Source of the DNA: Legionella parisiensis
GTDB taxonomy: Bacteria > Pseudomonadota > Gammaproteobacteria > Legionellales > Legionellaceae
Direction: 5' to 3'
Length of the DNA stretch: 64,000 bases
Assembly (NCBI RefSeq): GCF_001467945.1
Contig: NZ_LNYQ01000012.1
Coordinates: 310,001 to 374,000 of the forward strand
Shown piece after piece: positions 46,927 to 55,846 of this stretch. Within the stretch, counting starts at the first letter, position 1. Every line of letters starts with the position of its first letter. Under the pieces are notes generated by a model, which was given only the letters and a program-made list of their open reading frames with translations, did no database searches and was not told where the DNA came from. The position numbers and the translations under genes were made by a program.

Positions 46927-47835
46927 ATGAAAAAACTAAAGCAAAACATAACCAGTATCTATGGGGCAAAGGGTGAGCATTGGCTTGCTCATTTGCCTGC
47001 GACTATTGCGACACTTAAAGATTATTGGAAATTAAGTGAGGTAACCCCTGTTGCCAATATGACGTTCAACTATGTTGCCAAAGCAGTTTTAGATGATGAT
47101 CAGCCTGTCGTTATAAAAATTAGCTATGACAAAAAAAGTATTGAAAATGAAAAACAGGCATTGATGAATCTCGATTCTCAAGGCTCAATTAAACTTATTG
47201 ATTATAACAGTAAATATCATGCGCTATTAATACAACAAGCAATTCCTGGTATTTCGCTTAAGTCCTTATATCCTGCTCAAATGGATTATGTGATGGACTG
47301 TTACGTGCAGACCATGCAAAAGCTGCATAATAAACACGTACCTAAAAAACAGAATGTTTACCATATTGCTGATTGGCTAAAAGCACTTGATATGCCTGCA
47401 TCGAAACAAATCCCTGCACCTATATTAAATAGAGCGATAGATTTGAGAAATAAATTGCTCTCTTCACAGGAGTCACTCGTTTTCCTGCATGGAGATTTGC
47501 ATCATGACAATATCCTAAAACATGGTAGTGCATGGTTGGCTGTTGATCCCAAAGGCGTAGTTGGTGAGGCAGAGTTTGAAATTGCAGCCTTTGATTTTAT
47601 GTACATTACGGAACTCGCAACAACGGTTAATGTAAAAAAAATATTTGCGGAACGAATTGACTTATTGGCACAAAAATCAAATCTCGATGGCCAACGAATT
47701 AAGGATTGGGTGTTTGTGCGATTAGTTTTGATGGCAGCCTGGCAAATTGAAGATAACTCCGATCCAAGCTGGGCTATAAAACTTGCTGCGCTCTTGTTGA
47801 ACGATGAGGCTGATATAAATATTCGCTTTCAATAA
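46927..47835 (+). CDS. Aminoglycoside/hydroxyurea phosphotransferase-family kinase
   Basis: A 302-aa kinase of the APH(6)/hydroxyurea-resistance family. It shows an invariant Lys in VVIKISYD (~60), the catalytic loop LHGDLHHDNIL (~186-196) and the family-specific AVDPKGVVGEAEFE (~205-218), which is DPKG in place of the usual IDW. Members inactivate streptomycin or phosphorylate hydroxyurea. Resistance here is an inference. Probably cotranscribed with the GNAT fusion upstream. The AGGGGA ribosome site precedes the ATG. Confidence 0.85.
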   Translation: MKKLKQNITSIYGAKGEHWLAHLPATIATLKDYWKLSEVTPVANMTFNYVAKAVLDDDQPVVIKISYDKKSIENEKQALMNLDSQGSIKLIDYNSKYHALLIQQAIPGISLKSLYPAQMDYVMDCYVQTMQKLHNKHVPKKQNVYHIADWLKALDMPASKQIPAPILNRAIDLRNKLLSSQESLVFLHGDLHHDNILKHGSAWLAVDPKGVVGEAEFEIAAFDFMYITELATTVNVKKIFAERIDLLAQKSNLDGQRIKDWVFVRLVLMAAWQIEDNSDPSWAIKLAALLLNDEADINIRFQ

Positions 47836-48022
47836 CAGAAACAAGATTATTTTTTGCGTTAATTAAAATTACGCTGCTCTTTATGAGCACATGGGTTTGA
47901 TTATCGCAACGCCCCTTACGCAGAGGAGAATCGTATACAAGAAGTGGACTAACATTTTAACGGTTTAATAATATACAGAAATGAAAGCACGATGTGGCTT
48001 CATTTTTTTTCTGCGCCCAAAG

Positions 48023-48359
48023 TTGACTTTTTTTGAACACTTTGATTTACTGATTTTGACTCAACTTATTCAATGTTCAGTCAAGAAGTAAAAAGAAGGG
48101 ATACAATTGCTTAGAATATTGCTATTGGAAAGTGAAACCTGACTTGTTGCATGTTCAAACTTATACAAAAAAACAAAAATCAAGCGTGCTATCTTGCATA
48201 CAAGGAACATTTTAATCTGATACCGCTCGAAGCTGTTGTGCCTATGGAATTTACCCTTACTTTATTCTTAAAATCAGTGCGAAAACTTGGTAACTCCTCT
48301 ATTAAGTTTAAGAAGGGCGCGCTGAAGATAGAGTATAAGTATCAATTAAGGATAGAACG
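48023..48359 (+). promoter_or_regulatory. Leader/promoter of first PARG-like gene (duplicated copy A)
   Basis: The 524-bp gap 47836-48359 holds a region homologous to that before the next PARG-like gene. Shared landmarks are TTGACTTTTTT (48023), the identical GGATACAATTGCTT (48099-48112, containing a TACAAT -10-like box), CTTGTTGCATGTT, and AATTAAGGATAG just before the start codon. A 72-codon frame at 48151-48369 is not kept open in the sister copy, so the region is most likely an untranslated leader of roughly 240 nt. Confidence 0.55.
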
Positions 48360-49439
48360 ATGTTTTTAAAATTATTTAGACCTCAATCCATTTCCTCTTC
48401 ATTAATTAAAGAAGTTCATGCTGCACATAAACCCAATCTCTTTACCGGCTCCATTTCTGGAAACAGGTGGCGTCATAAAAGCATGGAACGAACATTAGAT
48501 TGGATTACAGATGTTAATAAAACTATGGAATTACACAAACAGGCACAAGAAAATTTAAATCAATGGACAAAGAAAAGGAGTTCTTTCCCTAAGTCTGTTG
48601 AAGTACTGAAAAAAGATTGGGGCCTTGCTACACTGGAAGCAACGCAAAAACATGGTGTGCCCTATGCCGTACTTAATATGGCAAATTCAGTTTACCCTGG
48701 GGGCGCTGCTTTGGAAGGAGGAAGTGCCCAGGAAGAGAATATGTGGCATCGAAGTAATTGTGCCCAATCGTTAATGGACAAAAGCATTTATTTAGATAAA
48801 GTCTCTAAGACATTTCGTTACAATGAAATGGCACGTAAATTGTTAGAAGCCAGGATAAAAATGACTGATGAAGAGCGTGATGCCTTAAAAAAACATCGCG
48901 GGGAAACAGATTCCATAGTCTATAAAGTATTATTTGATCGAGAACCGAGGGTATGTTTCCGTGGACCAGAAGTACAAGTTACCACCAGTGGTTTTGATGA
49001 CTTTGCATCTAGCGGTCGTATTGCAGACAGCGGACTGAGTTATACTTTTCTTCCCCAATCTGATATTTTTCCATTCTATGAATTAAGATCAGCTGCTCCA
49101 GAACTTTCTACTGAGCCTCACGCATTAGATCCTGAAACTATGGGACCTTACAGAGCTGATTTGCGCCGACGTATTGCCGCCCAGCTGGATACCTTAATCC
49201 TTGAAGGACAACACAATGTCATTTTAGGTGCCTGGGGGTGTGGAGAGTTTAAAAATGATCCAAAAATAGTGGCACAGATATATAGTGAAGAAATTGAAAA
49301 ACGCGCTCATTTCTTTGACCATATTGTATTCCCCATATTGAATATGGGGCATGATAACCATGCTATTTTTGCTCAACACCTAGACGGCATGAGGCTTGGA
49401 AACACAAATGTTATTGATAGGTCTCTTAACCTCATGTAA
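48360..49439 (+). CDS. Microbial PARG-type macrodomain protein, copy A (TIGR02452-like)
   Basis: A 359-aa protein of the microbial poly(ADP-ribose) glycohydrolase-like family. The macrodomain core begins with LNMANSVYPGGAALEGG, and the catalytic-loop form QEE (residues 124-126) follows the PGG of the diphosphate-binding loop. This matches the GG...QEE signature of bacterial PARGs. Later family motifs include VCFRGPEV, a conserved YELRSAAPELS, and ILGAWGCGEFKNDP near residue 290. No signal peptide. A function removing ADP-ribose from host or bacterial targets is plausible; Legionella uses ADP-ribosylation and macrodomain effectors (for example MavL). AAGGATAG is the ribosome site. Confidence 0.85.
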   Translation: MFLKLFRPQSISSSLIKEVHAAHKPNLFTGSISGNRWRHKSMERTLDWITDVNKTMELHKQAQENLNQWTKKRSSFPKSVEVLKKDWGLATLEATQKHGVPYAVLNMANSVYPGGAALEGGSAQEENMWHRSNCAQSLMDKSIYLDKVSKTFRYNEMARKLLEARIKMTDEERDALKKHRGETDSIVYKVLFDREPRVCFRGPEVQVTTSGFDDFASSGRIADSGLSYTFLPQSDIFPFYELRSAAPELSTEPHALDPETMGPYRADLRRRIAAQLDTLILEGQHNVILGAWGCGEFKNDPKIVAQIYSEEIEKRAHFFDHIVFPILNMGHDNHAIFAQHLDGMRLGNTNVIDRSLNLM

Positions 49440-49594
49440 ATGCAACATTCATTTATGACACGTTAAAAAATTGATTTGCTCTTTTACCCAGCCTGGTAGG
49501 TTGGGTCATTCAATCTCCCTCAGGCATAAAAAAATTTTTAAATTAATAAACATAAGGTTAAATAAATTTATCTCATGATAGAGAACACAAGAAA

Positions 49595-49893
49595 TTGACT
49601 TTTTTGATCATTGTGTTTAAAATTTGTCCTTTTGAATTCGACTTAATCATTGTTGAATCAAAAAATAAATAGACAGGATACAATTGCTTTGAATAGTGCT
49701 ATGAGGAGTACAATCAACCTTGTTGCATGTTTAGGAAAATTCAATTCGGTAACTAGTAAAGCTCTTGTGCCTCCGAAATTTAACCATTACTGTATTCTCT
49801 AAATTAGAGTGAAACCTTAAAACTGCTCTTGAAGTTTTTAAGCAATAAAGCACCGAAGATAAAGTATGAATACCACAAATTAAGGATAGGAAC
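49595..49893 (+). promoter_or_regulatory. Leader/promoter of second PARG-like gene (duplicated copy B)
   Basis: Sister of the copy A leader with the same landmark order: TTGACTTTTTT (49595), GGATACAATTGCTT (49676-49689), CTTGTTGCATGTT, and AATTAAGGATAG before the ATG. It is about 40 nt shorter between the -10-like box and the start. The frame equivalent to the copy A leader ORF stops after nine codons. The remaining part of the 454-bp gap (49440-49594) shows no gene. Confidence 0.55.
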
Positions 49894-50979
49894 ATGTTTT
49901 TAAAGTCTCTATTTAGACCTATACCCAAAGAACCTTCTGTAATTAAAGAAGTATACAATGAACATACACCAAGTCGGTTGTCAGGGGTATATTCAGGAGA
50001 GAGATGGCGCCATCAAAGCATGGGAAAAACATTGGAATGGGTTACTGATTTACCCAAATACATGGAATTACAAAAGCAGGCACAAGAAAATATAATTCAT
50101 TGGGAACAAAAGAAATCTTCTCCACCAGAATCAGTTGAAGTAGTTAATAAAGATTGGGGAGTTGCAACACTTGAAGCGACCAAAAAACACGGTGTGCCTT
50201 ATTCGGTGCTTAATATGGCAAATCCAGTTTTCCCCGGTGGTGCGGCTTTGGAGGGTGGGAGTGCCCAGGAAGAGAATATGTGGCATCGAAGCACCTGCGC
50301 CCAATCCTTATTAGACACAAGCGTACATTTAGATAAAGAATCAATGACGTTTCGCTATAATGAAACAACAAGTAACCTGGTGGAAGCCAAAATAAAAATG
50401 ACCGAAGAGGAGCACGCAATCATAGGAGATCACAACTATGAAAATGGCTCCCGATATAAAGTATTATTTAACAGCGAACCCAGAGTGTGTTTCCGAGGTC
50501 CAGAAGTATCTTTTATTACCAGTGGTTTTGATGACTTTACACCAACCGGTCGTAAGGTAGATAGCGTACTGAGTTATTCTTTTCTTTCTAAATCGGATAT
50601 TTTTCCATTTTATGAATTAAGATCAGCAGCTCCAGAGCTTTCCACTACGCCATATGGATTAACGCAAGAAGAATTAGCACACTACAGAACAGATTTGCGG
50701 CGACGTATCGCAGCTCAACTGGACACCTTAATTATTGAAGGAAAACGCAATGTAATTTTAGGTGCTTGGGGTTGTGGTGAATTTCATAATGATCCAGTAC
50801 TCGTTGCAGAGCTGTATGGTGAAGAAATTAACAAGCGCGCTCATTTCTTCGACCACATTGTGTTTCCCATACTGAACACCGGTTCACACAATAACTATGA
50901 AATATTTAATCACCACCTTAATGGCATGAAACTTAAAAATGAAAGTCCGAATGATGTACCAGCGTTGACTCACATTTAA
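49894..50979 (+). CDS. Microbial PARG-type macrodomain protein, copy B
   Basis: A 361-aa paralogue of the preceding gene, colinear along its whole length, with the same PGGAALEGG loop (114 onward), QEE at 125-127, VCFRGPEV, YELRSAAPELS and ILGAWGCGEFHNDP motifs. Divergence is concentrated in the N-terminal ~40 residues, the segment ~165-185 and the C-terminal ~25 residues. Both copies retain the catalytic Glu pair, so both should be active. The tandem arrangement with duplicated leaders shows a duplication of about 1.57 kb. Confidence 0.85.
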   Translation: MFLKSLFRPIPKEPSVIKEVYNEHTPSRLSGVYSGERWRHQSMGKTLEWVTDLPKYMELQKQAQENIIHWEQKKSSPPESVEVVNKDWGVATLEATKKHGVPYSVLNMANPVFPGGAALEGGSAQEENMWHRSTCAQSLLDTSVHLDKESMTFRYNETTSNLVEAKIKMTEEEHAIIGDHNYENGSRYKVLFNSEPRVCFRGPEVSFITSGFDDFTPTGRKVDSVLSYSFLSKSDIFPFYELRSAAPELSTTPYGLTQEELAHYRTDLRRRIAAQLDTLIIEGKRNVILGAWGCGEFHNDPVLVAELYGEEINKRAHFFDHIVFPILNTGSHNNYEIFNHHLNGMKLKNESPNDVPALTHI

Positions 50980-51185
50980 AATGATTCACCGCGCGCCACA
51001 ACAGCAGGGTTGGTTATGGTTAATTCCTCGAATGGAGAAAAAGCCTGTTAGTAAGCAAACAGGCTACGCTTCTTAAAGGCACCTATAAATCAACGCTGGA
51101 AATATGGCGCATGATTGTTTTATTTTAGTCTGAATTAGATTATTGTCCTTTTCCATATGATGAGCCATGTTTTGAATCACCCTGA

Positions 51186-51965
51186 ATGAGTACTGTCGAA
51201 TTAATAAATTATACCGATTTGGTTAATCATATTTGTAACGATCTGTTTAAGCTAACAGGTATTAATCATTTCAGTTATGTCGAAATAAATAATCAAGGTA
51301 ATTTGATTTGGTTAGGAAGCGACAGCAATTATTTGGAGAAGTGTATTAACCAACAATTGGTTAAAAACGCACCTACTAGTATTTTAAAAACTTATCCTAA
51401 AACTGGGTTTTATCTGATTGACGTTTATCAAGATGAATACAAGCAATATAGTTTACCTGTATTTCAACTACTTAATCATTTCGATTATGGCCATTCATTT
51501 CGCATACTAGAAATTACGGATAGTTGTACTATTAAGTTGTATTCCTTTGATGCGCCGCTTGGAAAGCAGGATATGAACCATGTTTATTTAAATAATCTCC
51601 ACGTATTTAAAAAATTTAACCTCCATTTTGAAAACCAAATTGCGTCCATTCGTAATAAAATAAACCACAACCATCTTCAAGAAGATCAACATTCTGAATT
51701 TACTCATTTATGGGATTTAACATTTAGACAAAATAATTTTATAGAGCATACTCCGCCCGCAGCTTTTTATTCATTAGAATCTAAAGTTCCAATTACTCCT
51801 CGTGAAAAAGAAGTATTATTTTGGTATTTCAAAGGAAAAACCTCTGATGAAACGGCAAAACTACTGAATGTATCCCGACGAACTATTGAGCGGCATTTTG
51901 AAAATTTACGCGAGAAGTTTGGTTGTTTTTCTAAAAGCCAAATTGCTTTAAAATTAATGGCTTGA
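51186..51965 (+). CDS. LuxR-family transcriptional regulator (LpnR-like)
   Basis: A 259-aa regulator. The C-terminal GerE-type HTH (~195-257) reads ITPREKEVLFWYFKGKTS..A..LNVSRRTIERH, the canonical LuxR pattern. The N-terminal ~185 residues resemble an autoinducer-type sensor fold but lack an assigned ligand. Legionella has orphan LuxR regulators of this size and layout (LpnR1-3). It lies just downstream of the PARG-like pair on the same strand and might regulate neighbouring accessory genes. Confidence 0.87.
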   Translation: MSTVELINYTDLVNHICNDLFKLTGINHFSYVEINNQGNLIWLGSDSNYLEKCINQQLVKNAPTSILKTYPKTGFYLIDVYQDEYKQYSLPVFQLLNHFDYGHSFRILEITDSCTIKLYSFDAPLGKQDMNHVYLNNLHVFKKFNLHFENQIASIRNKINHNHLQEDQHSEFTHLWDLTFRQNNFIEHTPPAAFYSLESKVPITPREKEVLFWYFKGKTSDETAKLLNVSRRTIERHFENLREKFGCFSKSQIALKLMA

Positions 51966-52115
51966 ATTGTCCTTCCAACTTCAACATAGCTCAAGACCCA
52001 ACTTGAGTTATGTCTACAAAAACACAAGCGCATGGGTAATATTACGCATGTGATACTCTTTCAAAATGAGTTATATTTTAACTAACAATTAACTTATGAA
52101 GTATTTAGAAAAAAA

Positions 52116-53417
52116 ATGAACTCACGCATTACATACTTTCAAGAACAAATTAATCTTATTCATGCCGTCTGTTTGCTATTAGAACAATCCTATGACTATT
52201 TGCGCGGATTTGATCCGCAAAGCCCTCATGAGTCTCATGGAGTGAGACAATTATTAAAAATTAAACAAGCATTGGAAGAACATACGGAGCGTGTGAACAA
52301 TTTACAAGGAATGCTACAGGAGCTAAAACAACAAAAAGATAACCAATCGGCTTTTAAGTCCCTGAGTGCTGCGATAGGGATGCAAGTAGAAAAACAACTG
52401 GTTGACATCATTGATCTAAGCTGTCCTGTTTCATCTCAAACGGCTCTCAAGAAGCAATACAGTATGCTTCTGGCGAAAACCTTTAGCTCACTGCAGTCTC
52501 AAGAAAAATCCTTATTGACTCAATTTACTTCAACTCTTACTGGCTCTCCCGCTATCAAGCAATTTAAAGTGGGATTAAAAAAATACATTGCCGAATTGAC
52601 TCTGGCAGTTCAACAAAAACAAAAAGCCATTGAGCGAGAGTTACCTCAAGAAATGCAAAACGAATTATGTACCATTAGGGCTGGTAGTTTTAGTAAATTA
52701 CCTGGAGAAATTACAGCATATGTTACTTCTTTTCTCAAGCCAAACGAGCTATGCAGACTCTCAGAAACAGGCCGGTTTTTTAGAAAAATAACAGAGATTC
52801 CCAGAGCAAATTGGAAGGTATCTTTTGAAAAAAGCTTAACACCAATCATTGTTAATCTGATTGGCGATACAGATATTGGCATTAAAAGCCTAATCTGTCG
52901 GCTTGCCGAAAACAAATTTATTGATTCGAATATAACACAAATTGAGAAAAGTCATGTTCAGAGTGATAAAAAATATGGACCATTGTTATTGCGTTATCAA
53001 AGCCCTTTAGTTCAAGGACGCGATTATCCAATAATTCATAACGCGACTCCTTATTATAGAAAGCAATATATGGGAGATAAAATTCATCTTCTGTGCTTTG
53101 ATATTAGTTCTCGCGAGACCTTTAATCATTTAAGCCTCTGGTACGATGATGTACTGCGATATAACGAATATAATCCTCGATTCAGGTTTTTATTCGTAGG
53201 ATTAAAAGGCGATGTTGATTCAGAGCGACGAGTAAGCAAGCAAGAGGCAAAAGAACTAGCGGAAAGTTTCTATACAGTCTATATCGAAACATCCGCGAAA
53301 GAAGAGATTGGGCTTGATAAATTAAAATCTCAAATTATCGAGACATATATGGAAAGCCATAAGTCATTGCACGTACAACAACAAGAAGAAGAGTCCCACT
53401 ACTCTGCAAAACCTTAA
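52116..53417 (+). CDS. F-box plus degenerate Rab-like GTPase protein, effector candidate
   Basis: A 433-aa eukaryotic-like protein. Residues ~1-180 are helical/coiled coil. Residues 191-234 form an F-box (FSKLPGEITAYVTSFL.P.EL..L..T...F), expected to bind host Skp1 in an SCF ubiquitin ligase. Residues 243-412 resemble a Rab/Rho GTPase: P-loop-like GDTDIGIKS (250-258), FDISSRETFNHLSLWYDDV, LFVGLKGDVDSERRVS (G4 position reads LKGD instead of NKxD) and the G5 motif ETSAK (391-395). The P-loop is altered and the switch II WDTAG is absent, so nucleotide binding is doubtful. It may mimic a Rab surface to recruit substrates. No signal peptide; ends convergent with the next gene. Confidence 0.75.
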   Translation: MNSRITYFQEQINLIHAVCLLLEQSYDYLRGFDPQSPHESHGVRQLLKIKQALEEHTERVNNLQGMLQELKQQKDNQSAFKSLSAAIGMQVEKQLVDIIDLSCPVSSQTALKKQYSMLLAKTFSSLQSQEKSLLTQFTSTLTGSPAIKQFKVGLKKYIAELTLAVQQKQKAIERELPQEMQNELCTIRAGSFSKLPGEITAYVTSFLKPNELCRLSETGRFFRKITEIPRANWKVSFEKSLTPIIVNLIGDTDIGIKSLICRLAENKFIDSNITQIEKSHVQSDKKYGPLLLRYQSPLVQGRDYPIIHNATPYYRKQYMGDKIHLLCFDISSRETFNHLSLWYDDVLRYNEYNPRFRFLFVGLKGDVDSERRVSKQEAKELAESFYTVYIETSAKEEIGLDKLKSQIIETYMESHKSLHVQQQEEESHYSAKP

Positions 53418-53466
53418 ATTAATAAAAGGTTTCTATTGAAGTCGAGTTGCAGCTTATAACGAATTA

Positions 53467-53483
53467 GGGGTCAGGCTGACCCC
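53467..53483. terminator. Hairpin between convergent effector-like genes
   Basis: GGGGTCA pairs with TGACCCC around a GGC loop, in the 86-bp gap between two convergent genes. The sequence AGGGGTCAGGCTGACCCC is also a common dispersed intergenic repeat. No long T-tract is present. Confidence 0.5.
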
Positions 53484-53503
53484 ATTCTGAGTTTTTAGAC
53501 TCA

Positions 53504-55462
53504 CTAAAATGGAGATGGTTTAGCAGAATTTTCGCAGGTGAGTGTTTGTTCCAGTTGTTTGAGTTCAGAATAAATATCAGCTATAGGACCATGGTTAAGA
53601 CAGCTTGTGTTTTCACTATAGATATCATCAAGCGACTGATTGTTTATAATTGCGGACATTAAAGCATTTGCTGCCAAGATGAACTTACTCTTTCCAACAT
53701 CCAAATCGGTGCTCTGTGTTAAAAAAAAATCAGGTTGATAAGTGCTTGTTCCTGATTCGAGATCATTTTTACAAATTTGTAATAATCCCAGGAAAAGCGC
53801 TTTTTTAATGTCCCGATCCACATATTGCTGATTGATTGACAAAATAGCATCCTGCATTGAAACATGTTGCAGCAAGCAAGATTTTAACTTGGTAGCCGGG
53901 ATAGCGCTTATTAAAGCTAATCGATTTTTGTGGTCTGTTTTGGAAATTATGTTAACGAATTCATCACGATTTGTTATATCGGCAAATAGTTTAAATGATG
54001 TTGTAGCTTCAAATTTATTAAGTTTGATATTTTCTAAACTTGCCCCTTCTGATATCAGGTATCGAGCTATTGCATATTTTTTCAATTTGAGTGCAAGGTA
54101 TAAAGGAGAATTTTTGGGGTCGTCAGGTGAATCAAATTTAAAACCTCTATCTATAAGTAATTTTAATACTTCAATATTATTTTCTTTAATAGCTAAATGT
54201 ACGGGGGAATCGTTATTAGAAGTCAAGCTGTCACAATCTAACGCACTTTTATGATTAAGTAATACTCGCACAGATTCGATGTGGCCTTTTACAATAGCAA
54301 TATCGAGTGGTGTCATGCCATTTTTATTCTTGATGTGCATATTTGCACCGTTATTTAATAACACTTCTAATATTTCTGGGTCGTCTCTCTGGTAAGCAAA
54401 GAAATATAAAGCTGTCTCGCCAGTGTTCGGATCAACAGAATTCAAGTTTATTCCCTGTTGTACCAATGCGTTCACAATCCCGATATTACCACGCGCCCAC
54501 AAAAGCAAGGATTTTTGCCGAAACGTCTGATGAATGTCTAATTTTTTATTATTTATAAAATCTTCTATTATCTCAGGGTTATGTAATGATATTAAATGGA
54601 TAGTATTATCATTTAAAATATTCATTCTTTCATCGGTGATTTTTTTATATGCACTTCTGAATTGTGTTAAATCACATTGATTGTCTGCTGCGATTAGTAT
54701 TGTTAAGGAAGGACTATGAATACTTCCAGATGATAATTTTTGTCTTGCAATATTAATTGTATTTATTAAGCCAGTATAATCATTTTCATTAAATGATATT
54801 TCTCCAGATTCATTGTTGGGATCAAAAAACCACCATTGGTCGTCATGAAATTGTAACGCCATACTATGCTTGACAAATATAATGAGACAGATATTATTTT
54901 TAATTGCATTTTTTGTCTGGGGACTATCCAATAATTGTTTTAGTTCTTTATCATCAAAATCACCGGATACCGCTTCATCCTGGACTATGCTATGAATATG
55001 GCCCTCTGAATCAAGATATTCAAAATATCCCCCAGGTTGCAGAAATCTTTCCTGCCTGTAATTGGGGCTCGTAATCATATTTTTAGTAGTTAATTTTCCA
55101 TGATTGAAATAAAGATAATTCACCACTTTCTCAAGGAGTGTTTCAAGTGTTTCATCTAGAGAGTCAGAATCAGGAAGTGCGAGAGGCAAATTCAAAGATT
55201 CCTCACTACCGTCCCATGTTATTATTGCAGTTAATGCAGAGTTCCACCATGCAGATTTCCCTATCTTATTCATAACGCTGTAACAAACACTTAAGCCAAA
55301 ACATAATCCTCCTTTATCTACATTAAAGTCAAAAGAGTCATTACCGTGTTTGCCTTTCTGTACTTCGAGGTATGCTTGAAGTTTTGGAATAATAACCATC
55401 TGGCTTAAATCGATTGACTGTTTAGATTCCACAACTATCTCCTTGGTCCGACTAATACTCAC
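53504..55462 (-). CDS. C58-like cysteine protease with ankyrin repeats, effector candidate
   Basis: A 652-aa protein. The N-terminal ~250 residues fit a YopT/C58-type papain-fold protease: GGLCFGLSVCYS puts the nucleophile at Cys54, KHSMALQF gives His199 and WWFFDPNNESGE gives Asp214. These are in the order and local contexts seen in YopT and AvrPphB. Residues ~310-480 contain about five ankyrin repeats (patterns such as TGETALYFFA, NGMTPLDIAIVKGHIESVRVLL and SPVHLAIKENNIEVLKLLI). The C-terminal ~170 residues are helical. Ankyrin repeats would select a host target. It resembles ankyrin effectors such as AnkH/LegA3, which has a cysteine-protease-like domain. No signal peptide. Confidence 0.78.
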   Translation of the reverse strand: MSISRTKEIVVESKQSIDLSQMVIIPKLQAYLEVQKGKHGNDSFDFNVDKGGLCFGLSVCYSVMNKIGKSAWWNSALTAIITWDGSEESLNLPLALPDSDSLDETLETLLEKVVNYLYFNHGKLTTKNMITSPNYRQERFLQPGGYFEYLDSEGHIHSIVQDEAVSGDFDDKELKQLLDSPQTKNAIKNNICLIIFVKHSMALQFHDDQWWFFDPNNESGEISFNENDYTGLINTINIARQKLSSGSIHSPSLTILIAADNQCDLTQFRSAYKKITDERMNILNDNTIHLISLHNPEIIEDFINNKKLDIHQTFRQKSLLLWARGNIGIVNALVQQGINLNSVDPNTGETALYFFAYQRDDPEILEVLLNNGANMHIKNKNGMTPLDIAIVKGHIESVRVLLNHKSALDCDSLTSNNDSPVHLAIKENNIEVLKLLIDRGFKFDSPDDPKNSPLYLALKLKKYAIARYLISEGASLENIKLNKFEATTSFKLFADITNRDEFVNIISKTDHKNRLALISAIPATKLKSCLLQHVSMQDAILSINQQYVDRDIKKALFLGLLQICKNDLESGTSTYQPDFFLTQSTDLDVGKSKFILAANALMSAIINNQSLDDIYSENTSCLNHGPIADIYSELKQLEQTLTCENSAKPSPF

Positions 55463-55846
55463 AAGTCTGTTATAAGGATAGTTTTTGACTTAAGCATTTA
55501 TTTTGTAGTTATATTAAGTATAGTCCATAGCCTGGGAACTTTGGTTGATACATCCCTATCTCCAGGTTCCATTGGGAGCTTGGTATGGATTTAATTGAGA
55601 AACAAAAAAATCATCAATAGACATTGCATTTTCTTGAAAAATTTCTCACATTATGCGCTTGTCCCAGATGTCCCCTCTTGCCCCAGTCATTTCTAATAAC
55701 TTTGTGATGATTATAATAGCTTGGATTGATTCTTGTATGCTTGTTCAAGAAATTTCTGATACCTACCAGAACAGAGAAATTTATAAAATATACTAGAATT
55801 ATAAAAGATAAAGACAACATTTAACAAAATTAGTAAAAGGGAATTT
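55463..55846. other. 384-bp AT-rich spacer before the reverse transcriptase gene
   Basis: No gene on either strand is convincing here. Short frames on the complement have skewed Leu/Ile/Asn composition. A TATAAAAT-like box near 55787-55795 could serve the RT gene. I looked for a retron-type or other structured RNA and saw no strong, consistent stem. Confidence 0.4.

Noticed and set aside
48151-48369. 72-codon ORF upstream of the first PARG-like gene
   Set aside because: The homologous leader of the second copy breaks this frame after nine codons and differs by indels, so it is better explained as an untranslated leader.
53467-53483. GGGGTCAGGCTGACCCC as an operator
   Set aside because: It lies between two convergent stops, not near a promoter, and matches a common dispersed repeat/terminator form.
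55463-55846. Retron msr/msd RNA upstream of the reverse transcriptase
   Set aside because: No inverted a1/a2 pair or strong stem-loops are visible. The protein is a large RT-nitrilase fusion unlike the ~300-aa retron RTs.
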